Origin: CAZGUX01 sp964529305
GTDB taxonomy: Bacteria > Acidobacteriota > Terriglobia > Bryobacterales > Bryobacteraceae
Reading direction: 5' to 3'
NCBI GenBank assembly: GCA_964529305.1
Contig: CAZGUX010000159.1
Coordinates: forward strand, 8,595-72,594
Length of the DNA: 64,000 nucleotides
Shown: in pieces, positions 33,022 through 40,420 of the stretch
Position numbering within the stretch: the first letter of the stretch is position 1
Layout: every line of letters begins with the position of its first letter
Notes under the pieces: model-generated
Told to the model about the DNA's origin: nothing
What the model saw: only the letters and a program-made list of their open reading frames with translations
The model's database searches: none
Position numbers and translations under genes: made by a program

Positions 33022-33352
33022 AGACGACCCGCGCGTCGCGAACGACCTCGTCGCGGAAGTGCCGGCTCAAATCCATCGGAGTGCGCAGGTCTACTTTCCG
33101 TCCGCCGAGCAACCGGCTCAGTTCCTCTTCGATGTCGGCGAGCCGGAAGAAGCCGACCCTTTCTTCGGGTCGAAATTCCACCAGGACATCAATGTCGCTC
33201 GAGCCTGAAAAGCGGTCGGAGAGCACGGAGCCGAACAGAGCAAGCCTCCGAATGCCATTGCGGCGGCAGAGCTCGCCGATCGGTGCCTCCGGGATCTCGA
33301 TTTGCGCGACGGTCAAACTTCTCCAATTATGGCCCAGATCGTCAGCCACCAC
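33008..33352 (-). CDS. mntA: MntA-like nucleotidyltransferase antitoxin
   Basis: 114 residues. Minimal nucleotidyltransferase with the signature LFGSVLSDRFSGSSDIDVLVEF (GSx10DxD). Such proteins neutralise HepT by AMPylating a Tyr near its active site. Start GTG 33352; an in-frame TTG at 33316 close behind GGAGAAG is an alternative. It lies only 12 bp downstream of the isomerase gene of the catabolic operon and may be read through from it. Confidence 0.88.
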   Translation of the reverse strand: MVADDLGHNWRSLTVAQIEIPEAPIGELCRRNGIRRLALFGSVLSDRFSGSSDIDVLVEFRPEERVGFFRLADIEEELSRLLGGRKVDLRTPMDLSRHFRDEVVRDARVVYAES

Positions 33353-33364
33353 ACTGAAATCGAA

Positions 33365-34183
33365 TCAACCCTCGATTCCAAGGTAATCGCAGGCTTCCCT
33401 CATCCGCGGAACGCTCCACGCCAGCGCTTCCACAGGCGTCGGATACCCATACAGGTCCAGCGTCATCGTGCCCGCATACCCGATTTCGCGAAACGCGTCC
33501 AGGATCGCTGGAATGTTCATCCGTCCCCGGCCCACCGGGAAATGCAGTTCTGAGGTCTGTTGGTCGGAGTCCGAAAAGTGAAGGTGGCGGATGCGGTCGC
33601 CGAGGGCGCGAATGGCCTCCACGTAATCGTTTGGGCGTCCGACACCGTAGTGGCAGAAATCGTAGGTGATCCCGAAGTGCGCCGGGTCGAGCGAGTCGCA
33701 CAATCTGAGGAGAAACCGGTCGCTCATCCCCACGGTGAAGGGATGCGGTTCGGCCAACAGGCGTATTCCGTAGGGTTTCGCGTAGTCGATCGCCGCGCGA
33801 AGAATTTCCACCAGTCGCGGCAGCAGGCGGTTGATCCATTCCGATTCACCGCTGCCCTCGGGAGCGCGCCCCTCCCAGATCAGGACGTCCTTCGTACCCA
33901 GAGACCGCGCGGACTCGATGCCGGCTTTTAGCCCGTTCAACGTTGCTTCCGCCTCGGCCTCCGTGCCGAAGGGCTGAAAATAGGCCTCGCCGACGACGTT
34001 CAGCCCGCCCATGCCGAGCCCGATGCCTTTCGCGTAGGCCGCGAACCCGCGGCGCAACTCGTCCGTCTTTGCCTGCTTCAGGTGATGGACCCACATTTCG
34101 ACGCTGGAAAAACCGGCCTCGTGGAAGAGGTCCATCGCCTGTTCCACCGGGTAGTCCGAGAGCGTGATCGTGCTTCCCCTCAT
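33365..34183 (-). CDS. Cytoplasmic sugar phosphate isomerase/epimerase (TIM barrel)
   Basis: 272 residues, no signal peptide. AP-endonuclease-2/xylose-isomerase-like barrel: GFSSVEMWVHHL, VLIWEGRAPEGSG, RLLAEPHPFTVGMSD, FGITYDFCHYGVG, LHFSDSD, TMTLDLYGYP. Motifs fit a metal-dependent isomerase or epimerase acting on a sugar or hydroxy-acid. A GGAGG ribosome site lies 6 bp upstream of ATG 34183, which overlaps the stop of the Ldh2-type dehydrogenase (ATGA). The pair is divergent from lacI and thus probably part of its regulon. Confidence 0.85.
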   Translation of the reverse strand: MRGSTITLSDYPVEQAMDLFHEAGFSSVEMWVHHLKQAKTDELRRGFAAYAKGIGLGMGGLNVVGEAYFQPFGTEAEAEATLNGLKAGIESARSLGTKDVLIWEGRAPEGSGESEWINRLLPRLVEILRAAIDYAKPYGIRLLAEPHPFTVGMSDRFLLRLCDSLDPAHFGITYDFCHYGVGRPNDYVEAIRALGDRIRHLHFSDSDQQTSELHFPVGRGRMNIPAILDAFREIGYAGTMTLDLYGYPTPVEALAWSVPRMREACDYLGIEG

Positions 34184-35235
34184 CGCGGGCCTCCGGAGGG
34201 GACGGAAGCGCCCAGGCTCGCGGCCGTGGCCTCAATCTGCCGCCAGGTCGCTTCATCCACCGGGATGCCCTCCTTCATCCTCTGCTCTCGCCTGCGGAGG
34301 TCGGCTTCGCCCGGCAGGAACACCTCCTCGAAGCCCGGCGCCGCGGGCGTCGCTTTGACGTAGCCCACCAGTTCCTCCACCATGGCGGCAAACCCGGCCG
34401 GATCGATAAAGGCGGAGACATCGATCACGACAAAGCCCAGCCCGTTTCCCGGCTGATGCTTTGACACCGGCGAACCGCCCAGCAAGCCTCCCAGCACTTC
34501 CACCAGCAGGGAGAGCGCGAAGCCGCGATATCCTCGCTGACCGCCGAGAGGCAGGATCGTCCCACGCGGCGGTCCGTAGAAATCGGCCGCATCGTTGCTC
34601 GGGTTGCCTTCCGCGTCGAGGATCCATCCGTCCGGCAGAGGTTGGCCCTGATTCCGTAGCAGCCGGATCGCTCCTTCGGAGGCCTCCGCCGTCGAGAAAT
34701 CGGCCACCATCGGATAGGCCGAGTTTCCCGGCACGGCAAACGAGATGGGGTTGGTGGCCAGCCTCCCTTCGCGTCCTCCCCACGGGGTGACGAAGTGGCC
34801 ATGCCGCGGCGAATTGCAAACACCGATCGCGAGCAATCCCTGTTCGGCTGCCCGCGTCGTATAGGCTCCCAACCGGCCCGCGTGGTTGCAGCAACGCGCC
34901 ACCACGGTTGCCGTCTTCCACCGCCGCGCCTTCTCAATGGCGGTGTCGATAGCCTTCAATCCGCCCACTTGTCCAAACGTCCACCCGCAGTCGACGACTG
35001 CCGTGGTCTCGGTCTCCTGCGAGACCACAATCGGCGCTCCGGGCCGGATCGCGCCTTGCCGGATCTCGTCGACGTATTGCGGAATCCGCATCACGCCGTG
35101 CGTATCGTAGCCCAGCAGACTCGCCGAGACGAGGTGCTCCGCCACGATTTCCGCTTCACCCCCAGGTGCGCCCGCGGCTTCAAAAATGTCCGCGGCGAGG
35201 CGGTGCAGCGCTTCATGGCGAAAGACCAAGGACAT
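34180..35235 (-). CDS. Ldh2-family malate/lactate/ureidoglycolate-type dehydrogenase
   Basis: 351 residues of the NAD(P)-dependent Ldh2 family (YbiC/YiaK/MdlB-like): catalytic-region motif GYDTHGVMRIPQYV, NHAGRLGAYTTRAAEQG, TNPISFAVPGN, and GQRGYRGFALSLLVEVL. Members oxidise 2-hydroxy-acids or reduce 2-keto-acids derived from sugars. First gene of the operon; its start faces lacI across a palindrome at 35250-35264. Confidence 0.88.
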   Translation of the reverse strand: MSLVFRHEALHRLAADIFEAAGAPGGEAEIVAEHLVSASLLGYDTHGVMRIPQYVDEIRQGAIRPGAPIVVSQETETTAVVDCGWTFGQVGGLKAIDTAIEKARRWKTATVVARCCNHAGRLGAYTTRAAEQGLLAIGVCNSPRHGHFVTPWGGREGRLATNPISFAVPGNSAYPMVADFSTAEASEGAIRLLRNQGQPLPDGWILDAEGNPSNDAADFYGPPRGTILPLGGQRGYRGFALSLLVEVLGGLLGGSPVSKHQPGNGLGFVVIDVSAFIDPAGFAAMVEELVGYVKATPAAPGFEEVFLPGEADLRRREQRMKEGIPVDEATWRQIEATAASLGASVPSGGPR

Positions 35236-35249
35236 AGGTTTCCCGGCCA

Positions 35250-35264
35250 GTTTAGCGCTTAAAT
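35250..35264. promoter_or_regulatory. Candidate LacI-family operator, site 1
   Basis: GTTTAGCGCTTAAAT, a near-palindrome centred on AGCGCT, in the gap between lacI and the divergent Ldh2 gene. It shares GTTTAGCG and TTAAA with the site at 40353-40366. A TACAAT -10 box for lacI follows at 35278-35283, so binding here would cover the -35 region of lacI and likely autoregulate it. Confidence 0.65.
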
Positions 35265-35288
35265 AACCGCCGGGCGCTACAATACACG

Positions 35289-36332
35289 TTGACCCGGAAG
35301 ATCACCCTGCAGGACATCGCCAAGCGCCTGGGGCTGTCGAGTACCACGATTTCTTTGGCCCTGCGGGACCATCCTCGCATCTCCCAGGCGACCAAGGACC
35401 GGATCCGCGCCCTGATCGCCGAGCTGAATTACGAGCCGGACCCGGTGGCGCGCGCGCTCGTGGTGGGACGCTCCAACCTGATCGGGGTCATTGTGCCCAA
35501 CAGCAGCGACCCCTATTACTCCGAAGTCTTCCTCGGCATTGAAGACGCGGTCCGCGCCGCGAACTTCCATGTGCTGCTCAGCAACGGGTCGTACGATCTC
35601 GACTCCTACGCGCTGCGCGTCAAAGAAATGATGGGCCTGCGGGTGGGCGGATTCCTGATCGCCCCGCCTTTCTTCCAGGAGCGCCCGCGGCTGCCCGCCT
35701 TCCTCCAGGACCTGCGCGACCGCCGCTTTCCCGTGGTTCTTGTCAATCGCCGCCTAAAGCCCGCGCTGTTTCACCAGGTGTCCGCCGACTACACGGCCGG
35801 CGTCAGGATGGTGGTCGAGACGCTCGCGTCTTTGGGGCATCACCGTGTCGCCTATGTTTCCGGAGAGCCGGCATTGCTGCCCATCCGCCAGCGTTACGCC
35901 GATTTCCGGCGCATGGCGGCGCGCCACAAGTTCGACCACGATCCCCAACTCAGCGTGACCGCGCCCCTGACCCCGGCCGGCGGCTACGACGCCTGCCGCC
36001 GGCTGTGGGCGGGAGTCGAACGCAAGCCCACCGCGATCGTCGTGGTGAGCGACACCGTGGCGACCGGCGTATTGCGCTTCCTCCTCGACCAGCGGGTTCG
36101 CGTGCCGGAAGACGTTTCGCTCATCAGCTTCGATGGCATCGCCGCCTCCGAGTTCACCCACCCCAGCCTGACCACCATTGCCACGCCTCTTTTCGAGACC
36201 GGCCGCCGCGCCTTTGAACTGCTCGCCGGCGCCATGGCCGATCCGCTGGCCGGACCCCACAATGTGGTGCTGCCCGTGCGGCTGGTTCCCCGGGAATCGG
36301 TCGGCGTGGTCCGCCGCGAACGGCCGCTATGA
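35289..36332 (+). CDS. LacI family transcriptional regulator
   Basis: 347 residues. The N-terminal LacI helix-turn-helix is ITLQDIAKRLGLSSTTISLAL with hinge NYEPDPVARAL; then a periplasmic-binding-like effector domain (NLIGVIVPNSSDPYYSEVF, VLVNRRLKP, FDGIAASEFTHPSLTTI). It would bind a sugar or sugar-acid. The only start preserving the HTH is TTG 35289, which lies at the transcription start predicted from the TACAAT box, so the message may be leaderless. It ends one base from the stop of the convergent MFS gene. Confidence 0.93.
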   Translation: MTRKITLQDIAKRLGLSSTTISLALRDHPRISQATKDRIRALIAELNYEPDPVARALVVGRSNLIGVIVPNSSDPYYSEVFLGIEDAVRAANFHVLLSNGSYDLDSYALRVKEMMGLRVGGFLIAPPFFQERPRLPAFLQDLRDRRFPVVLVNRRLKPALFHQVSADYTAGVRMVVETLASLGHHRVAYVSGEPALLPIRQRYADFRRMAARHKFDHDPQLSVTAPLTPAGGYDACRRLWAGVERKPTAIVVVSDTVATGVLRFLLDQRVRVPEDVSLISFDGIAASEFTHPSLTTIATPLFETGRRAFELLAGAMADPLAGPHNVVLPVRLVPRESVGVVRRERPL

Positions 36333-36333
36333 G

Positions 36334-37614
36334 TCACTCCACCAGCCGCTCGGCTTTTCCAAACAACAGAAACGCGATGATCCCGGCCGCGCTCACCGTT
36401 GCCGTCAACCAAAAGGCGGAAGGCCAGCCGAACCCCTTCACCAGGTACCCGATCGCCACCGGAGCCAGGATCCCCGCCACGTTGGCGATCGCGCTTTGCA
36501 GGCCGACCACTGTCCCCGCATATCTCGGCGCGATCTCCAGGGAACTGCTGGCATAAACCGGGGTCACCGAGGTCAGCAGAAACATGGCCACGCACAGCGC
36601 GGCCACGGTGGTCCCGGGTCCGGGAGCCAGCGGCACCGCCAGCAGAACCGCCGCCGACAAGGCATACGGGACAAGGAACGCCTTCCGCACCGCCGTGCGA
36701 TTGTGCGCCTTGCTGAGACGGTCCATCAGGGAGCCGAAGAGATTCGTCCCGGCGAGGGCGCAAACGAACGGCGCCGCGGACCCGAACGCCATGTTCGACA
36801 GGGTGAAGCCGCGCTCGTTCGCGAGATAGGTCGGCAGCCACGTGATCATGACATAGGCAAACCAGTTGGACGAGAAGTGCAGAATCCAAACGGCCCATAA
36901 GGGCGGAAGACGCAGCAACCGGCCCCAGGGGATGGTCTCCACCTTCGGCAGCGAAGGACGAGACGCCAGCAGGTACGTCATCTCCTCCCGGCCAACCGCG
37001 GCCGACTCCTCCGGCCGGTCGCGCGCGCCGAACCACCAGAAGGGTAGCCACGCAAGCCCCAGCAAGGCAAAGATGTAGAAGATGGCCCGCCAGCCCCACA
37101 GGCTCAGAATGGCCGATGCCGCCGGGAACGCCACGATGGAGCCCGCGTAGCCTCCGCTCCAACAGAAGCCCGTCGCCCTCGAATATTCCTCGCGCGGGAA
37201 CCACCGGACCAGGATGCTGTTCATCGCCGGGAAGAGGCCGCTTTCGCCCAGCCCCATCAGAATTCGCACCGCGACCAGCGCCCCGAGCGACGTGGGAATC
37301 GGCGTCAGGGCGGTGAACAGGCTCCACCACAGGATGCTGATCGCGAACATCCGCCTCGGCCCCAGGCGGTCCGTCAGCCGGCCCGCCGGGATCATGAACC
37401 CGGTATAGCCGATGAAGAATCCGGTGAACGCCCAGCCCATCTGCGCCGTGTCCCATCCGTACTCGCGCAGCAGCGTGGGCGCGGCCACCGAGAGGTTGAC
37501 GCGATCGCAGTAAGCGATCACCAGCGCCGCGAAACACAGTAGCGCGATGTCGACCCGCTTCGGCCACGGCGCCCGGCGCGGCGAATCGAGCGCCGGCGCC
37601 GCCCCGGTCCGCAT
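36334..37614 (-). CDS. MFS transporter, anion:cation symporter (ACS) type
   Basis: 426 residues, 12 predicted membrane helices. The first helix region AYCDRVNLSVAAP and the loop GRLTDRLGPRRMF match ACS-family permeases for sugar acids (galactonate, glucarate) and related organic anions. Last gene of a tight operon: the aldolase gene ends 3 bp upstream. It would import the compound degraded by its neighbours; the substrate class is inferred from family and context. Confidence 0.9.
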   Translation of the reverse strand: MRTGAAPALDSPRRAPWPKRVDIALLCFAALVIAYCDRVNLSVAAPTLLREYGWDTAQMGWAFTGFFIGYTGFMIPAGRLTDRLGPRRMFAISILWWSLFTALTPIPTSLGALVAVRILMGLGESGLFPAMNSILVRWFPREEYSRATGFCWSGGYAGSIVAFPAASAILSLWGWRAIFYIFALLGLAWLPFWWFGARDRPEESAAVGREEMTYLLASRPSLPKVETIPWGRLLRLPPLWAVWILHFSSNWFAYVMITWLPTYLANERGFTLSNMAFGSAAPFVCALAGTNLFGSLMDRLSKAHNRTAVRKAFLVPYALSAAVLLAVPLAPGPGTTVAALCVAMFLLTSVTPVYASSSLEIAPRYAGTVVGLQSAIANVAGILAPVAIGYLVKGFGWPSAFWLTATVSAAGIIAFLLFGKAERLVE

Positions 37615-37617
37615 TCG

Positions 37618-38388
37618 TCAATCCTCCTTCAGCGTCGCCAGTTTCTCTTTGTACGCGGCGAGAAGTACGGAGAAATCTCCCGAATACAGCAAGAATCGGA
37701 CTCCCCTCCGTCGCGCCTCTTTGAGGATCCACATGTCGGCGGTCTGGATTCCAGCCGCGACGCCGTTCGCACCACAGGCCGCGGCTACGCGGTCCACGGC
37801 GTTCCAGAACGCCTCCGAACGGAATTGCTCGGCGATGCCCATCGAGATCGAAAGATCGTACGGCCCGATGAACAGGACGTCCAGACCCGGCGTGGCCGCA
37901 ATCGCTTCCACTGCGTCGAGTCCTTCCCGGCTTTCGATCTGAAGGACGGCCAGGGTCTCGCGATTGGTCTCCGCCATCATCTCCACCGGATCGCCCCACT
38001 CCAGGTTCGTCATGATGCTGTGCATGCCGAACCCTCGATTGCCTTCCGGCAGGTACTTCATGGCGCGAACCGCGTTCATCGCTTCGCCGGCCGAATGCAC
38101 GCGCGGCACGATGACGCCCATCGCCCCGCAGTCTAGCGTCCGCGTGATCAAGGCCGGTTCGTTCTGCGTCACCCGTACCAGCGCCGGGATTCCAAAGTCC
38201 CGCGCCGTCCGGCAAATCGCCCGGATGTCGTGGTAGTTCGCCGCCTGGTGCTCGGTGTCGATGAAGAACAGGTCCAATCCTGCTTTGGCGAGCACGACCG
38301 ATATCTCGGGATCAAGGCAATACTCCACCGAGGTTCCGTAAACACACTCCCCGCTTCGGAGCTTGGTTTTGGCTGGGTTCTTTTGCAT
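37618..38388 (-). CDS. HpcH/HpaI family aldolase
   Basis: 256 residues; class II metal-dependent aldolase that splits 2-keto-3-deoxy-type acids into pyruvate and an aldehyde. Motifs: LFFIDTEHQAAN, VRVTQNE, GAMGVIVPRVHS, LQIESREGLDAVEAI (metal-ligand Glu) and LFIGPYDLSISMG (metal-ligand Asp). Third gene of the operon; separated from the BKACE gene by 5 bp and from the transporter by 3 bp. Confidence 0.92.
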   Translation of the reverse strand: MQKNPAKTKLRSGECVYGTSVEYCLDPEISVVLAKAGLDLFFIDTEHQAANYHDIRAICRTARDFGIPALVRVTQNEPALITRTLDCGAMGVIVPRVHSAGEAMNAVRAMKYLPEGNRGFGMHSIMTNLEWGDPVEMMAETNRETLAVLQIESREGLDAVEAIAATPGLDVLFIGPYDLSISMGIAEQFRSEAFWNAVDRVAAACGANGVAAGIQTADMWILKEARRRGVRFLLYSGDFSVLLAAYKEKLATLKED

Positions 38389-38393
38389 GAGTT

Positions 38394-39278
38394 TCAGGCG
38401 GCCGCCGCCATCGGCAATCCCGTGATGCGGCGCGCCTCATCCACCGACGCGATGTCGCGCCCCAGTTCCCGGGAGATGCGCACGATCTTGTCGACCAACT
38501 CGGCATTGCTCCGCGCGAGCGTTCCGTTCAAATCCAGGTAGGGGTTGTCTTCCATGCCGACCCGCACATGTCCCCCCAGCAGGATCGCCTGGGTCAACAC
38601 GGTCCACTGCGTCGGCGGGTCCATCACGCTCACGCTGTAGTTGAAGTCCGCCGGCTTATGCGAGTGCATGAACTGCATCGCCTCCACGGTCGGCGGAGTC
38701 CAGCATCCGCCGGGCCAGCCGAGAAAGAATGTCGTCCACACCGGCGTCGCCAGCAGACCCATCTTCACCAGTCTCTGCGCGTTCCAGATGCCGCCGTAGT
38801 GGAACGATTCCACTTCGGGTTTGACCCCGTACTGCGCCGTGTGGCGGCAATAGGCTTCCAGTTCACCGCGGTCGTGAATGCCGTAGAGTTCCACTGGCGG
38901 ATACTCCGGATCGGGCTGAAAGCTCTCGTCGTGGGCGTTGAAACAGATCGACATCATGTCCGGCCGCTGCTTCATCAGCTCCACGCGCTGCGGGAATCGC
39001 CCGTTCGCGATGCCGTATTGGATGATCGACGTCGCGCGCGAGGTGATGCCGTCCTTCAGCCGCTGCCAGCCGTCCAGGTCGAGATCGGACAGTTTGGTGT
39101 TGTCGTCGCGCATCTTCTCGTCGAGCGTGTAAGGCCCGTGCAAATGGCAGATGGCCGCGCCCGAGCCGATCCCGCGCACGTACTCGTCGGCCAGCGCGTC
39201 CACGCCTTGAGGATTGTAAGGATTCCTCGGATACGACATCGTGGAATCACAGGTCACCGTAATGATGAGCTTCTCCAT
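38394..39278 (-). CDS. BKACE family protein (beta-keto acid cleavage enzyme, DUF849)
   Basis: 294 residues. BKACE enzymes are zinc-dependent and condense a beta-keto acid with acetyl-CoA. The zinc His pair is seen in AAICHLHGPY; other conserved stretches are PEVESFHYGGIWNAQ and GGHVRVGMEDNPYLD. Start ATG 39278 is supported by AGGAGC about 6 nt upstream; a longer upstream frame has no similarity. Family members act on beta-keto acids such as 3-keto-5-aminohexanoate or dehydrocarnitine; the substrate here is unknown. Second gene of the operon. Confidence 0.88.
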   Translation of the reverse strand: MEKLIITVTCDSTMSYPRNPYNPQGVDALADEYVRGIGSGAAICHLHGPYTLDEKMRDDNTKLSDLDLDGWQRLKDGITSRATSIIQYGIANGRFPQRVELMKQRPDMMSICFNAHDESFQPDPEYPPVELYGIHDRGELEAYCRHTAQYGVKPEVESFHYGGIWNAQRLVKMGLLATPVWTTFFLGWPGGCWTPPTVEAMQFMHSHKPADFNYSVSVMDPPTQWTVLTQAILLGGHVRVGMEDNPYLDLNGTLARSNAELVDKIVRISRELGRDIASVDEARRITGLPMAAAA

Positions 39279-39286
39279 GCTTGCTC

Positions 39287-40306
39287 CTATTCCTTCACGA
39301 CCACGACGACGCGGCCGAGCGCTCCGCTCCGCATCGTATCGAGCGCGGCGTTGATGTCCGCGAGCGGCAGTCTCACCGCGATTTGCGGCCTCACCGTCCC
39401 CGCGGCCACCCAGCGGATAGCGTCGATCATATCCTGGCGCGTACCGTTGCGCGAGCCGATGATCTCCAGTTCCTTTTGCGCGATCTCGATGGTGTCGACG
39501 CGCGGGTCCTCCGGTTGCTCCCCGATCACCACGATTCGCCCGCAGCGCATCACCGCGTCCGCGCTGAAGCGCATGCTCGCGCTGTCGCCGACACAGTTGA
39601 ATACGCACTCGACGCCGCTGGTTCCGGAGAAGTCCAGGACGGACTTCACCGCGTCCGCGGCACGGGCGTCGACCGTATGGGCCGCGCCCAGTGAACCGGC
39701 CAGCCGCAGTTTCTCCGGGTGAATGTCAGCGGCGGAGACACGCACCCCGCTGGCCCGCAGGATCTGGATCAGCACCTGCCCCACGCCACCCGCGCCGACG
39801 ACCAGTGCCGAATCTCCCAGGCCCAGGCCCGCCCGCCGGCTGGCGTGCACCGCGGTCACGACGGCGTCCGAAATCAGGCCGCCTTCGGCGAACGGAACCT
39901 CCTCCGGCAGACGGTAGAAGTTCCGGGCTGGGGCCTTGAAGTACTCCGCGAACGCGCCGTTCGAAAGAACGCCGATGATGCCCCGAAGGTCCGCGCACTG
40001 CTGCTGCCTGCCGGCGCGGCAGTAGTAGCACCGGTCGCAGGTGATGAAGAGGTGAGGCACCACGCGGTCGCCCGGCCGAAGCGTGTCGACTTCGGAACCG
40101 ACCTCCACCACCACGCCCGAGGGTTCGTGGCCCAGCACGTGCGGAAGCGCCGGCACGTAGCCGTGGCCGTCCAGAATGTGAAGATCGGTCCCGCAAATGC
40201 CGCTGGTTCGGGTCTCCACCAGGACTTCGTCCGGGCCGATCTTCGGCTCCGGAATGTCTTCGAGCGAAAGCGGCGCTCGCACCGCGCGCATCAGGGCGGC
40301 TTTCAC
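39287..40306 (-). CDS. Zinc-binding medium-chain alcohol dehydrogenase
   Basis: 339 residues; NAD(P)-dependent MDR family (threonine/sorbitol dehydrogenase-like). Catalytic zinc ligands in TSGICGTDLHIL and GHEPSG; structural zinc Cys in CDRCYYCRAGRQQQC; Rossmann motif GAGGVG. It starts with GTG 40306 behind GGGGGC. First gene of the operon leading through BKACE and aldolase to the MFS transporter. It would perform the first oxidation of an imported polyol or sugar acid (inference). Confidence 0.92.
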   Translation of the reverse strand: MKAALMRAVRAPLSLEDIPEPKIGPDEVLVETRTSGICGTDLHILDGHGYVPALPHVLGHEPSGVVVEVGSEVDTLRPGDRVVPHLFITCDRCYYCRAGRQQQCADLRGIIGVLSNGAFAEYFKAPARNFYRLPEEVPFAEGGLISDAVVTAVHASRRAGLGLGDSALVVGAGGVGQVLIQILRASGVRVSAADIHPEKLRLAGSLGAAHTVDARAADAVKSVLDFSGTSGVECVFNCVGDSASMRFSADAVMRCGRIVVIGEQPEDPRVDTIEIAQKELEIIGSRNGTRQDMIDAIRWVAAGTVRPQIAVRLPLADINAALDTMRSGALGRVVVVVKE

Positions 40307-40318
40307 GTGTGCCCCCGA

Positions 40319-40347
40319 TTGTACTCACGCGCGCGACCGCGGTCAAC
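40319..40347 (-). promoter_or_regulatory. Promoter of the dehydrogenase-BKACE-aldolase-MFS operon
   Basis: On the minus strand TTGACC (40342-40347), 17 bases, then TACAAA (40319-40324): a good housekeeping-type promoter 13 bp upstream of the GTG start. The candidate LacI operator begins 6 bp upstream of its -35 box. Confidence 0.65.
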
Positions 40348-40352
40348 ACAGG

Positions 40353-40366
40353 TTTAGCGTTAAACA
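40353..40366. promoter_or_regulatory. Candidate LacI-family operator, site 2
   Basis: GTTTAGCGTTAAAC, a near-perfect palindrome, lies midway between two divergent promoters: 6 bp from the minus-strand -35 and 10 bp from the plus-strand -35. It shares GTTTAGCG and TTAAA with the site next to lacI, so one regulator could control both the catabolic operon and the cytochrome/DUF1501 pair. Confidence 0.65.
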
Positions 40367-40376
40367 ATGGGAAAAT

Positions 40377-40405
40377 TGACCCTTGCTGGGATTTTGCTGC
40401 ATAAT
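40377..40405 (+). promoter_or_regulatory. Promoter of PSD1 pair 3
   Basis: TTGACC (40377-40382), 17 bases, CATAAT (40400-40405). The predicted transcript would start about 8-10 bases before the ATG at 40421, giving a very short leader. Confidence 0.6.
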
Positions 40406-40420
40406 GATCGGCAAGTCGCC

